Part shown: positions 44,242 through 52,038 of the stretch, one piece after another
How positions within the stretch are numbered: the first letter of the stretch is position 1
Layout: every line of letters begins with the position of its first letter
Source: Legionellaceae bacterium
Lineage (GTDB): Bacteria > Pseudomonadota > Gammaproteobacteria > Legionellales > Legionellaceae
Direction of reading: 5' to 3'
Assembly (NCBI GenBank): GCA_947474165.1
Contig: CANJHO010000005.1
Location: forward strand, 1 to 56,076
DNA length: 56,076 nt
The notes under the pieces: model-generated
What the model was told of the DNA's origin: nothing
The model's database searches: none
What the model saw: only the letters and a program-made list of their open reading frames with translations
Translations under genes and position numbers: made by a program

Positions 44242-44622
44242 CTATATTTGAAATTTAGTGATGATGGTGTAGCCGAGATAGCCCGTCGCAATACTGATGG
44301 CTAAATACACGATTGCCATCACCGTAAATGTGCCAAATACGGCAATAGAACCTCCATCGCTTTTCTTGGCCTCCTCAATCCCATGAGAGACCGTTGAAAT
44401 GAATTTGACGAACATGCTAACGGATGCAATAAACAAGATGAGTGACATTCCTTGTTTCACATAATTAGCAGTGATGGTCATGGCACTTTTGCCACCTGCG
44501 CTCATGTCATCTGCCGCAGGTACTTTGGGAAACCAATCACTAGCGGCAAGCGTGATTGGGGCGTAAGCAAAAGCGATGAATGCTGATGCGGCACGCCGAG
44601 TTAGTTTATTGAGACGATTCAT
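44242..44622 (-). CDS. pilin-like membrane protein, TIGR03745 (DUF2976)
   Basis: The 126-residue protein has a leader peptide, a WFPKVPAADDMSAGG segment and two membrane helices. Size, order and composition fit the prepilin-like member (TraA/VirB2-like) of GI-type systems. It is followed closely by the DUF3487 gene. Confidence 0.75.
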   Translation of the reverse strand: MNRLNKLTRRAASAFIAFAYAPITLAASDWFPKVPAADDMSAGGKSAMTITANYVKQGMSLILFIASVSMFVKFISTVSHGIEEAKKSDGGSIAVFGTFTVMAIVYLAISIATGYLGYTIITKFQI

Positions 44623-44631
44623 AGTGATTCC

Positions 44632-44880
44632 TTAGGTAGTTAAAAAAATTATAAAAAGCATAAGTCCAATGGAAAGCCGGATGGCTCTTGAGCCAAGACG
44701 CCCCATAAACCCATCGGACTCTTTAGCTTCAACGCTTAAAAAATGGTGGATGGACCAAATAACCGCTAAAATGACAAACATTAAGGCGATAAAGCGGATG
44801 AGGTCAGAGTAAGCAAGCACGCTTTGCCCGCCAGCTTCACGAAAAGCAGTCGCAAATTCTTTAGAAATAGGGATGCTCAT
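44632..44880 (-). CDS. small membrane protein, TIGR03758 (DUF3262)
   Basis: The 82-residue protein has two membrane helices (about 20-48 and 63-82), with FREAGGQSVLAYSDLIRF before the first. It lies between the RAQPRD gene and the pilin-like gene, as in other GI-type operons. It may be a second pilin-like subunit. Confidence 0.75.
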   Translation of the reverse strand: MSIPISKEFATAFREAGGQSVLAYSDLIRFIALMFVILAVIWSIHHFLSVEAKESDGFMGRLGSRAIRLSIGLMLFIIFLTT

Positions 44881-44882
44881 CG

Positions 44883-45209
44883 TTACTTCCCAACAAAATC
44901 TAAAGCGAGTGGTTTGACTGTTTTGGGCTCAATTGCGGGCTTATTAATGTAGTCAATCAAAGCATTGCGCATGGTTTTTAAATCATCTCGAAGCCCTGGA
45001 TGTTTGATACCATCTGCGCCTTCAAAGGCTTCGATGTGCAAGCGAATGCGTGCCTTGGGATTAATCTCATCTTCGGCCTCATCTAGTAAGGGTAAAATGG
45101 CATTCATCTGATTGATGACGCGAACCAGCGTGTTATTGAGTTCCTCTTCTGAGGCACTTGCATTAGCACATAAAAGGCTAAATCCAAGGGCTAACAGTAA
45201 TCGTTTCAT
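44883..45209 (-). CDS. RAQPRD-family exported protein
   Basis: The 108-residue protein has a signal peptide ending ANASA and the family region INPKARIRLHIEAFEGADGI; the RAQPRD-like motif itself is changed to KARIRLH. Family members are found only in integrating conjugative elements, with unknown function. It ends 2 bp before the DUF3262 gene. Confidence 0.65.
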   Translation of the reverse strand: MKRLLLALGFSLLCANASASEEELNNTLVRVINQMNAILPLLDEAEDEINPKARIRLHIEAFEGADGIKHPGLRDDLKTMRNALIDYINKPAIEPKTVKPLALDFVGK

Positions 45210-45218
45210 GCATACTCC

Positions 45219-45791
45219 TTACAAATATTTTTTAAATCGACTGGCGCTCATTCGGGTGACAAACCCAAGTAATATCGCCAAGCTTACAAAAATCGGCTCT
45301 GGTGGGAGACTCACGGGTAGACACAACCAAAGACCTAAAACAAAACACATGCTTTTTCGAGCAATGGGTACTGATTTATGAAACACATAAGTAGATTCAC
45401 GGCCCAAACAAGCCGCTCTAATAGCGCGTAGATTTAAACCGTCAATGAGGCCTGCCATCATGCTTAAGAAAAACAATGGGATGGCTGATTCCAACAGAGT
45501 GAGCTTGGTGATCATCACAAAGCCTGTGGCAGGCAGTAGATGCCAGAATCGCATCACATCTAAAAGTTCTAAGTCTTGCTCGTAAACAACTGCCTGAGGA
45601 ATCACCTTTAATCCTGAAAGATGTTGCATCGCTTGATGGGCTGAATCAAAACCATCGGTAAACCAAATAAAAAGGGCAAAGCAAATAAGAATGAACCAAC
45701 CCATCAGGCTTAAAATAAGAAGGGTCAGGAAGATATGTTTAACTTCCGACATTCTTGTAGCCCGCGCAGGCGTTGATCTTTTTTCGGTCAT
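45219..45791 (-). CDS. ICE membrane protein, TIGR03747 (DUF4400)
   Basis: The 190-residue protein has about four membrane helices, the first with TLLILSLMGWFILICFALF, and the GLNLRAIRAACLGRESTYVFHK region typical of the family. The start overlaps the stop of the 27-residue peptide gene as ATGA, which fixes it. Confidence 0.75.
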   Translation of the reverse strand: MTEKRSTPARATRMSEVKHIFLTLLILSLMGWFILICFALFIWFTDGFDSAHQAMQHLSGLKVIPQAVVYEQDLELLDVMRFWHLLPATGFVMITKLTLLESAIPLFFLSMMAGLIDGLNLRAIRAACLGRESTYVFHKSVPIARKSMCFVLGLWLCLPVSLPPEPIFVSLAILLGFVTRMSASRFKKYL

Positions 45792-45871
45792 AGAAAAACG
45801 GTTCCTGCGATTTTCAAGGCATAACTTAAGACCACCATTGATATTCCGAAAATGACTGCAAATTTCAGCAT
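45788..45871 (-). CDS. 27-aa membrane peptide
   Basis: The reading frame MLKFAVIFGISMVVLSYALK and a further IAGTVFL begins 7 bases after a GGGGAG site and ends in an ATGA overlap with the next operon gene. It is a single predicted membrane helix. Its start abuts the stop of the TIGR03759-like gene. The tight coupling supports translation. It may be a small channel subunit or a regulator of the DUF4400 protein. Confidence 0.65.
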   Translation of the reverse strand: MLKFAVIFGISMVVLSYALKIAGTVFL

Positions 45872-46711
45872 TTAAAATCTCCCCAAATCAACGACACTGG
45901 AGGCACCATTTCGAGCCAGTAACAATAGTGGGGTCGGCTTCTCTTTTAGTGTGATCGCTTCAAACGATAGCTCGCCGTGATTCAACGTAATTTGTCCGCT
46001 TGTCACGAGTTCTAGTGGGATCTGGTTGAGGTTTGCCCATTGTTGGATACCCGCGTCATCAGAACCCAATAGCATCAAATGAAGTGTTGTAGTTGGTGTT
46101 GATTGGATGGCTTCAATCAATGGCAGAAGTACTGTTTTAATGGCATGCTCTGGCTTAATAAACCAATACAAGGTATCTCTAGGCACCAATGTTACGGGCT
46201 TATAATTGGTAGGAGCGTAGGGTCTTGGATCAAATTCACCAAGAACAGGGACATCTTTAAATAACTGGTTATAGGCTTTATAAAAAGCATTATTCCAAGC
46301 AATATTCTTAGACACTTTTTGTGCTTCTTGACGGGCGGAAAGTTCTGCAAAATGCTCACGTTCCGCATCGTTGCGTGCATTGATGCCTAAAATATCAATG
46401 GGCGTTTGACGAAGGCCTTTGTAATAAATCTCACTTCTATTTTGCATGAGCTGAAGGTAGCGTTTTTCTTCATCAATACTCAGTCCCCAGACAGATGCAT
46501 CATGCAATTGTGTTGCTGTTAATGTGATTTTATTTGCATCTTGATCGTTGGTGATATCATCTTCATTAATCGATAGTCCTGTTCTAGCAAGCGTTTTGTC
46601 GGTAGTAGACAATGCATTGAGCGCTTGAGTTGGAATACCTGGAATACTCAACTCAGCATGACTTACCCCACTTATCATCACTAAAGCGCTCATCAAGACT
46701 GTTTTATGCAT
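45872..46711 (-). CDS. ICE protein, TIGR03759 (PFL_4693) family
   Basis: Start at 46711 is chosen because GGGAG lies five bases upstream and a signal peptide follows (MHKTVLMSALVMISGVSHA). The 279-residue product has the family core VWGLSIDEEKRYLQLMQNR and then PIDILGINARNDAEREHFAE. The C-terminal part resembles a thioredoxin-like or DUF-type domain. It is a periplasmic component of GI-type systems with unknown role. Confidence 0.8.
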   Translation of the reverse strand: MHKTVLMSALVMISGVSHAELSIPGIPTQALNALSTTDKTLARTGLSINEDDITNDQDANKITLTATQLHDASVWGLSIDEEKRYLQLMQNRSEIYYKGLRQTPIDILGINARNDAEREHFAELSARQEAQKVSKNIAWNNAFYKAYNQLFKDVPVLGEFDPRPYAPTNYKPVTLVPRDTLYWFIKPEHAIKTVLLPLIEAIQSTPTTTLHLMLLGSDDAGIQQWANLNQIPLELVTSGQITLNHGELSFEAITLKEKPTPLLLLARNGASSVVDLGRF

Positions 46712-46721
46712 GAAAACTCCC

Positions 46722-47333
46722 TTACCCAATATGTTCATGAGTGATAAGCACACGCGCTTTTTGGGTGTTTTCAAATACAATCCGTTGCTTGCCATAGTCG
46801 ATGCCAACAATCCGCCATCCAGCGAGCACATCTCCTTTTTCAAGCGGTATGGTTTTAAAATCATAATAAACACTGGCCACAGGGATGTTTTGAATGCTAT
46901 CGAGGCTGAAGATTTGAAACGGTAAGTGTTCTGGGGATAGAAATTGGACTGGCATTTGTTTTTCCTCTAAATGGCGCACAAGTGCTTGTAGGGCATCCAG
47001 TCGACTGATTAATAAGGCTTCGGTTTTATTAAGAGCTTCATTGATATGATTTGCGTTTTGGGTTTGGACATCGCTTAACTCTCGCGACAATTGCTGCATT
47101 TGTTGAGTCACGACGTTTAGATCTATTTTGGGCACCTGGTGATTGACAGTGGTTTTTAATGACTCAATGTTGGTTTCCAAGGCGCTGAGTTCTTCTGTTA
47201 TGAGCTTTGTATCTAGGTGAGGCGCGTTGCTGGTAACGGCAAGAACAGCGCCTACACCAGCGGTTAAGGTGAGTATTGAAACCGATAACCTTAGATGTTC
47301 GGGGAAGAGCAAAAAGGATTTGAATTTTTTCAT
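46722..47333 (-). CDS. membrane-anchored coiled-coil protein
   Basis: The 203-residue protein has an N-terminal membrane helix (about 15-33), a coiled coil (about 40-120) and a C-terminal beta domain with GDVLAGWRIVGIDYGKQRIV. It resembles PilO/PilP-type pilus assembly proteins in layout only. It overlaps the PilL-like gene by four bases, so it is part of the same operon. I do not recognise the family with confidence. Confidence 0.55.
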   Translation of the reverse strand: MKKFKSFLLFPEHLRLSVSILTLTAGVGAVLAVTSNAPHLDTKLITEELSALETNIESLKTTVNHQVPKIDLNVVTQQMQQLSRELSDVQTQNANHINEALNKTEALLISRLDALQALVRHLEEKQMPVQFLSPEHLPFQIFSLDSIQNIPVASVYYDFKTIPLEKGDVLAGWRIVGIDYGKQRIVFENTQKARVLITHEHIG

Positions 47334-47767
47334 GCAGAATGTCCTCTGATGGGCGCATAGGTGGGTTTAAGCTTGAAATTCACTGTGCGAGTTAGGGGAT
47401 TTTGAATGAGTGTGAATACGTCCTGACCTACTAATACGCTAAGGCCGTCTTGCACTGTGAGAGGCCCCAATGTGCGATCAACCTGTGGCAGAGGTGCTGT
47501 CATAAGTGCTTTCAACGCTGATGGTAATTGCGCCTCATCTACAAGCTTAAATCCTGAATGTTGTATCCAGTAGGTGAGGGCATCACCTACGGTTATTACG
47601 TTCTTTGGAAAATGAATATGTTGTACCGTGAGTAGCGGATTAACTTGCGATAGCAGCGGTTTATTTTCCACAGATGCATAGCGGTTAATCTGCGTCATAT
47701 TGGCGGCTTCGGTTAGCAAAGAGCAGAGGCTAAGTGAGGCGATGCTAAAGATTTTAAGTGAGTTCAC
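47330..47767 (-). CDS. pilL: PilL N-terminal-like protein, TIGR03748
   Basis: GTG at 47767 is the likely start, eight bases after GGAG; an in-frame GTG two codons earlier is too close to the ribosome site. The 145-residue exported protein has the conserved core NRYASVENKPLLSQVNPLL, then TVGDALTYWIQHSGFKLVDE and PLPQVDRTLGPLTVQDGLSV. This is the N-terminal PilL domain of GI-type systems, probably peptidoglycan- or secretin-linked. Confidence 0.8.
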   Translation of the reverse strand: MNSLKIFSIASLSLCSLLTEAANMTQINRYASVENKPLLSQVNPLLTVQHIHFPKNVITVGDALTYWIQHSGFKLVDEAQLPSALKALMTAPLPQVDRTLGPLTVQDGLSVLVGQDVFTLIQNPLTRTVNFKLKPTYAPIRGHSA

Positions 47768-47988
47768 AACCACAGCTCCTTAGCCAATTTTGCCGCAAGT
47801 TGTTTTTTTCGCCGTATTCTTTCAAGCTTACGTTTTTTTAAAAAAAGTTCTTTGCGATCTATATCGATGGTCAAAGGCGCATTTATACCAATAACAATGA
47901 CACCCTTGTGTTCATGTAAAACCTTGACCTGAATCCGACCATCATTGATCAATATTTCCTCACCAACTCTTCTTCTCAGTACTAGCAT
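47764..47988 (-). CDS. lvrC: CsrA-family RNA-binding regulator (LvrC/CsrT type)
   Basis: Start at 47988 is six bases after AGGGGA. The 74-residue protein opens MLVLRRRVGEEILINDGRIQ and keeps GVIVIGINAP, the CsrA fold; the C-terminal helix is longer and very basic (KKRKLERIRRKKQLAAKLAK). CsrA-like genes of this type mark Legionella conjugative elements and have been reported to repress host Csr-controlled traits. It sits between lvrB and PilL in the operon. The conserved Arg of the RNA-binding edge (R44 in CsrA) should be at IDRKE and appears present. Confidence 0.85.
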   Translation of the reverse strand: MLVLRRRVGEEILINDGRIQVKVLHEHKGVIVIGINAPLTIDIDRKELFLKKRKLERIRRKKQLAAKLAKELWL

Positions 47989-48005
47989 GTTGTTTCCCCT
48001 CAGCG

Positions 48006-48467
48006 TCATGACATGTTTAAAATGGTTTTTATTTGGTTGAGATGCTCGCGAGCAATCTTCGGATTGGACGGTTTGCTTGCCAGGCTATATTTTTCATACT
48101 GCCCCTGCTTGCTGCATGCCTTACAACATTCAACAAATTGTGGAAGTGTTGGTGGGTATTCACCGTTGGTTCGGTAGCTCAGCAGCGCTTTATCGAGGAT
48201 GTTATCCTCAAATTTCTTCAGTCCTTCCAACCATTCATTTTTGGTGAAAGCTAAGAATTGATCGCTTTTGTATAAGCTTCGCCATACATGGCCGTAAATC
48301 GCAGCTAAACGAAGAAACAATTTATCAATGCGTTCCATCTGCTTTTCGGTATGAGCCAATGTCGAAGATATTGCTTTCTGCGCTAACATATTTTGCTCCA
48401 GCTTTGCAGCTATTCCAGAAGGGGTCGTCAGACCGTGTAGCTGTATTACGTTTTTGATGTCCTGCAT
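48006..48467 (-). CDS. lvrB: LvrB-like protein
   Basis: The 153-residue frame has AAGGAAA nine bases before the first ATG, and a second good site (GGAG) before an internal Met at residue 27 (48389). A helical region with FTKNEWLEGLKKFEDNILDK and GEYPPTLPQFVECCKACSK follows; the last resembles replication or zinc-type modules of LvrB proteins. With the first start it overlaps lvrA by 143 bp in another frame. Its function is unknown; it is part of the lvrA-B-C regulatory block. Confidence 0.7.
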   Translation of the reverse strand: MQDIKNVIQLHGLTTPSGIAAKLEQNMLAQKAISSTLAHTEKQMERIDKLFLRLAAIYGHVWRSLYKSDQFLAFTKNEWLEGLKKFEDNILDKALLSYRTNGEYPPTLPQFVECCKACSKQGQYEKYSLASKPSNPKIAREHLNQIKTILNMS

Positions 48468-49215
48468 GATTGCTTTCCTTATCTGTGGTTAAATTAATTT
48501 CATCTTCCCAACAATGTTGCGCTAGCCAATTGGAAGGGAATTTCCATCCAGGTACCCATTGTCCTTGGGCCATTTGTTGACTATGAGCAGACATTTGTTT
48601 TTCAAGTGCTGTAAAAATGCAGCTCACCAGCTTTTCTGTGGGTTGTAGCGATTGAAATTGCTCCCATGTTTTTTGTTTGGATTTTTTTAGCGGATAGAGT
48701 TCCCAGAATTTTTCAAATTTTTGATATAAGAAAATAAAATAATTATTATCACTTTGAGGTATGGCGGCTTTATCATTTTCGGTCGCGATCGACTCGCAAG
48801 GATCTGTGGCGTTACGTATTGATTTTAAATCGTTTTTTTGACTTATCCCACTGGTGTGGTCTTCGTGCTGTTTTGTGGCGGCTTTATTTTGGTTAGGGGT
48901 GTGAGCTGAGGCTAATAAACACTGAAAAACTAGCTTCCACTCTATAGATTGAATACGCAACAGACCTGATTTTTCAAGCCCTTTTATTGCGCGTCGAATT
49001 TGATCTTTGCTGGGGCTACCACTTTTGATTCCCTGATGTGGTTCAACATAAAGCGCTTCTGCTAAGGATTGATAACTGATTCCTCGTTCTATGCCAACAA
49101 TCCCTGTGCGATAATCGATAAATGGTTTAATTCCACGGAAGTAAAGCAGTTGTTGAAGATGGGGTAAACCGCTTAACGCGGACAGCTCCTCGTAGTTAAT
49201 CTTCATAAATTGCAT
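48325..49215 (-). CDS. lvrA: LvrA-like protein
   Basis: ATG at 49215 follows AAGGA and starts MQFMKINYEELSALSGLPHL. The 296-residue protein has an N-terminal winged-helix-like region (about 10-90) containing KDQIRRAIKGLEKSGLLRI. A C-terminal segment (about 180-235, FWELYPLKKSKQKTWEQF and WLAQHCWEDE) resembles DnaT/phage-replication-type domains. It is the first gene of the conjugation operon and faces the repressor. The last 48 residues overlap lvrB. Its role is presumably regulation or replication of the element. Confidence 0.75.
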   Translation of the reverse strand: MQFMKINYEELSALSGLPHLQQLLYFRGIKPFIDYRTGIVGIERGISYQSLAEALYVEPHQGIKSGSPSKDQIRRAIKGLEKSGLLRIQSIEWKLVFQCLLASAHTPNQNKAATKQHEDHTSGISQKNDLKSIRNATDPCESIATENDKAAIPQSDNNYFIFLYQKFEKFWELYPLKKSKQKTWEQFQSLQPTEKLVSCIFTALEKQMSAHSQQMAQGQWVPGWKFPSNWLAQHCWEDEINLTTDKESNHAGHQKRNTATRSDDPFWNSCKAGAKYVSAESNIFDIGSYRKADGTH

Positions 49216-49318
49216 GTTTTTCCTTAATAAAAATGGTTGATACAAATAAATTTATGTTATTATTTGAAACGCAACGGTTAGTATCCAAAAAATATTGGCT
49301 TGTTTGGCTACCTATAGA

Positions 49319-49333
49319 TACACCTTGTGTGTA
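49319..49333. promoter_or_regulatory. operator-like palindrome O1
   Basis: TACAC-CTTGT-GTGTA is a 15-bp dyad in the lvrA/prpA intergenic region. It has the same arms and spacer length as O2. The centres are 32 bp apart, close to three helical turns. Confidence 0.7.
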
Positions 49334-49350
49334 GTTAAGCTGCAACAATA

Positions 49351-49365
49351 TACACTTTTGGTGTA
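49351..49365. promoter_or_regulatory. operator-like palindrome O2
   Basis: TACAC-TTTTG-GTGTA is the second 15-bp dyad, 43 bp before the repressor start. It is probably a binding site for the PrpA-like repressor. Confidence 0.7.
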
Positions 49366-49407
49366 CTTGTAAATAAGTATTTTTAACTTTTTCAAATTGA
49401 GTGAGTG

Positions 49408-50067
49408 ATGGATATCAGAGAAAAAATTGGCAACAGAATAATTAAAGCCCGTAAAGAGCTAGGAATTACTGTCAAGGAGTTGGCTGCACGAACGGAGCGT
49501 TTATCACCGCAGCGCATCAGTAATTGGGAACAAGGAACTCGCAGTCCTGGCCCAGTAGAGGCATTGCTCATTGCAAAACAATTGCATGTTTCAGCATCTT
49601 ATCTATTGTGTCTGACTGATAGCCCATCAGGTGAAATCACTTCACCTAGAAACAAAGGATTGCAATTTATTCCGGTCGTGCCGCTTAACGAAGCGTTAAC
49701 TGCCAAAGCAAAAGTAGAATCAAGAGATTTTCCTACCTATGAAAATGTAGTCATGGTGGATGAATTTAATAAAGCACAAAATGGTGTGCCCTTATTTGCA
49801 GTGAAACTAGACGATGCCAGCATGAAGCCTGAGTTTAATGAGGACGACGTCATTGTGATTGCCGCAGATACTGCTCCTAAACCATGTGATTATGTTTTAG
49901 TCTTCCTTCCTGCTAAGAATCAAACGGTATTACGCAAATACAGGGAAGCGGATGATTGTCTATTTCAATTGATAGCAAATAATGAATTTTGGGCGACAGT
50001 AAATGTGAAAACAGCGGATGAGGCAGTGATCATTGGAGTGATGGTGGAGCGTCGGCAGTATTTCTGA
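49408..50067 (+). CDS. prpA: phage-type S24 repressor (PrpA-like)
   Basis: ATG at 49408 is preferred over a GTG one codon earlier. The 219-residue product has a Cro/CI helix-turn-helix (residues about 5-68, GITVKELAARTERLSPQRIS then NWEQGTRSP) and a C-terminal S24 LexA-type peptidase domain. The Ser is in DASMKPEF near 137 and the Lys in TVLRKY near 176, so autocleavage on DNA damage is plausible. It is divergent from the conjugation operon with two palindromes between. It should repress the operon and itself. Confidence 0.85.
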   Translation: MDIREKIGNRIIKARKELGITVKELAARTERLSPQRISNWEQGTRSPGPVEALLIAKQLHVSASYLLCLTDSPSGEITSPRNKGLQFIPVVPLNEALTAKAKVESRDFPTYENVVMVDEFNKAQNGVPLFAVKLDDASMKPEFNEDDVIVIAADTAPKPCDYVLVFLPAKNQTVLRKYREADDCLFQLIANNEFWATVNVKTADEAVIIGVMVERRQYF

Positions 50068-50142
50068 TGGAGAGCAGACAATACAATAGTAAAATGGTCT
50101 TGATTTAATGCGTGCTCAATCAAGAGGAAATTACGATTTGAA

Positions 50143-50385
50143 TTAACCTGCCAAAAAAACTAGAAATAAGTGCAGCAATTTATCTGTTTGTTCTTTGTTT
50201 AAAAAACTTGAGCCATTATGAACTTTAATTAACAACTCTAAAGGGGCATCTAATGCCTCGGCAATACTAGCAAGATTACGGTTGCTATATTTTAAAAGTA
50301 TATCAATTAATATTTCTTGTTTATTTTGTTCGTAATTTAACTCGAATATAACCCGAGGATCATTAAACTCTACAACACATCCCAT
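50143..50385 (-). CDS. small HTH-like protein
   Basis: The 80-residue frame starts MGCVVEFNDPRVIFELNYEQ and has a helical segment ILLKYSNRNLASIAEALDAP that could be a DNA-binding motif. It converges with the repressor gene. The product is not recognised; a small regulator next to the repressor is possible. Confidence 0.5.
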   Translation of the reverse strand: MGCVVEFNDPRVIFELNYEQNKQEILIDILLKYSNRNLASIAEALDAPLELLIKVHNGSSFLNKEQTDKLLHLFLVFLAG

Positions 50386-50578
50386 TGCACAACTCCATCA
50401 TAAAAAATAAACATCATTTTCAAAAGAGATACTTAATTATTACCATCCCTGTTTTGGAGTTGTAATTTTATTCATTCTTTATGATGATGAATATCCGTGA
50501 AAAACACTGAGGATTTCTAGGGTGTTGATGTAAGTGTTTAATTAACCCCATTTTTCTTAGGCATTAGAGGGATTTCAT

Positions 50579-50953
50579 ATGTTTGCTGTTATTTATAAGT
50601 TTAAATTAAAACCATCTCAAGAAGAGCTGTATAGGTACCATTGGAATATAATAGCTCAACATTTTATAAAACATCGCGGAGCCATAGGATCTTGTTTACA
50701 CAAAGGCGATGATGGCATTTGGGTAGCCTATTCTCGGTGGCCAGATAAAGCAACACGCGATACTTCATGGTCAGGAGACCTTGCTCCCATAAGCGATTTG
50801 CCCGAAGATATTCGTTCATCAATCCACATCATGCAAGTTATCAAAGAAGAAAATTGTGCGCTAGGATATGATTATGATGAGCTGTGCCTGACAGTTGTTG
50901 AAGACTTATTGACGTTTACCAAAAATCTTCATAGCACTACGTTGGAAAATTAA
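50579..50953 (+). CDS. ABM-domain (monooxygenase-like) protein
   Basis: The 124-residue protein begins MFAVIYKFKLKPSQEELYRY and has the compact alpha/beta pattern of the antibiotic-biosynthesis monooxygenase (dimeric ferredoxin-like) fold, with WVAYSRWPDKATRD in the central strand. Such proteins act on diverse small molecules. A GGG-rich ribosome site precedes ATG. Substrate unknown. Confidence 0.65.
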   Translation: MFAVIYKFKLKPSQEELYRYHWNIIAQHFIKHRGAIGSCLHKGDDGIWVAYSRWPDKATRDTSWSGDLAPISDLPEDIRSSIHIMQVIKEENCALGYDYDELCLTVVEDLLTFTKNLHSTTLEN

Positions 50954-50998
50954 ATGATAAAAAGAGAAGCATCCTGTAACCGTGATGGAAGGAGTATT

Positions 50999-51061
50999 AT
51001 GATAAATATATCTGGGACAATATGTTTAAAAGGTACTTACTTTAGCAGCGTGCCATTATGA
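50999..51061 (+). CDS. 20-codon leader ORF coupled to aldo/keto reductase
   Basis: A strong GGAAGGAG lies four bases before an ATG that opens a 20-residue frame (MINISGTICLKGTYFSSVPL). Its stop TGA overlaps the start ATG of the next gene. The downstream gene has no ribosome site of its own, so translation may be coupled through this peptide. Confidence 0.5.
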   Translation: MINISGTICLKGTYFSSVPL

Positions 51062-51915
51062 TGCTGGAACAACATAGTAAATCAATGGATAAGCTCTCGA
51101 TACCCCCGATTTTATACGGTACAGCCTGGAAAGAAGATAACACAGAGCGACTGGTGACGGAGGCTTTAACGTTAGGGTTTAGAGGGATTGATACCGCCAA
51201 TCAGCGAAAGCATTATTTTGAGGAGGGTGTTGGTTGTGCAATTCATAAATTTTTAAAAACGAGTCACAAAAAACGCGCTGATTTATTTCTACAAACAAAA
51301 TTTACGTCCATGCAGGGTCAAGATTCGCGCTTGCCCTATGATGAGTATGATTCATTGACCAATCAAGTTAAGCAATCCTTTGCCAGTTCACTAGCGCACT
51401 TACAAACAGACTATATTGATTCTTATATTCTTCATGGGCCCACACTATCACGAGGAATAATCGATGCAGATTTGGAAATTTGGCAGGCTATGGAAGCGTT
51501 GATGCATGAGGGAAAAGTCAACTTTCTTGGAATTTCAAACGTAAACATTCAGCAGGTAGAGGCGCTATACAGCAAGGCCGCTATAAAACCATCATTTATA
51601 CAAAATCGATGCTTCGCTATCACCCAATGGGATCAAGAGGTTAGGTCGTTTTGTAAAAAACACAAGATTATTTATCAGGGATTTTCTTTACTAACAGCCA
51701 ATCAGCCCTACCTTTTAAACCCATATATGGACTTGCTGGCAGATAAATATGCTAAAACAATTTTACAAATTACGTTTCGTTTTGCATTGCATATCGGAAT
51801 CTTGCCTTTGACGGGTACGACGAATCTACAGCATATGCGTGAAGATTTAGATATCAATGACTTTGAGCTTTCCGCCGATGAAATTAACCACATAGAAAAT
51901 ATTGCGATTTATTAA
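51058..51915 (+). CDS. aldo/keto reductase
   Basis: The 285-residue protein is an NADPH-type aldo/keto reductase. The catalytic pattern is visible: Asp in FRGIDTANQRKHYFEEGVG (with Tyr), Lys in LFLQTKF and His in SYILHGP, followed by EGKVNFLGISNVN. The substrate is unknown. The start is at tandem ATGs and overlaps the 20-codon leader frame. It lies before a quinone oxidoreductase gene. Confidence 0.85.
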   Translation: MMLEQHSKSMDKLSIPPILYGTAWKEDNTERLVTEALTLGFRGIDTANQRKHYFEEGVGCAIHKFLKTSHKKRADLFLQTKFTSMQGQDSRLPYDEYDSLTNQVKQSFASSLAHLQTDYIDSYILHGPTLSRGIIDADLEIWQAMEALMHEGKVNFLGISNVNIQQVEALYSKAAIKPSFIQNRCFAITQWDQEVRSFCKKHKIIYQGFSLLTANQPYLLNPYMDLLADKYAKTILQITFRFALHIGILPLTGTTNLQHMREDLDINDFELSADEINHIENIAIY

Positions 51916-52038
51916 TAGGATTTGAATGACCATTATTTAGAAACAACCAGGCTCATCATTTCTATTAAATCCAAAATTTAAACAAGGGGAATGCGGTGTG
52001 AATCATGACAATATAAATTAAATAAGGATAATCGTTGT

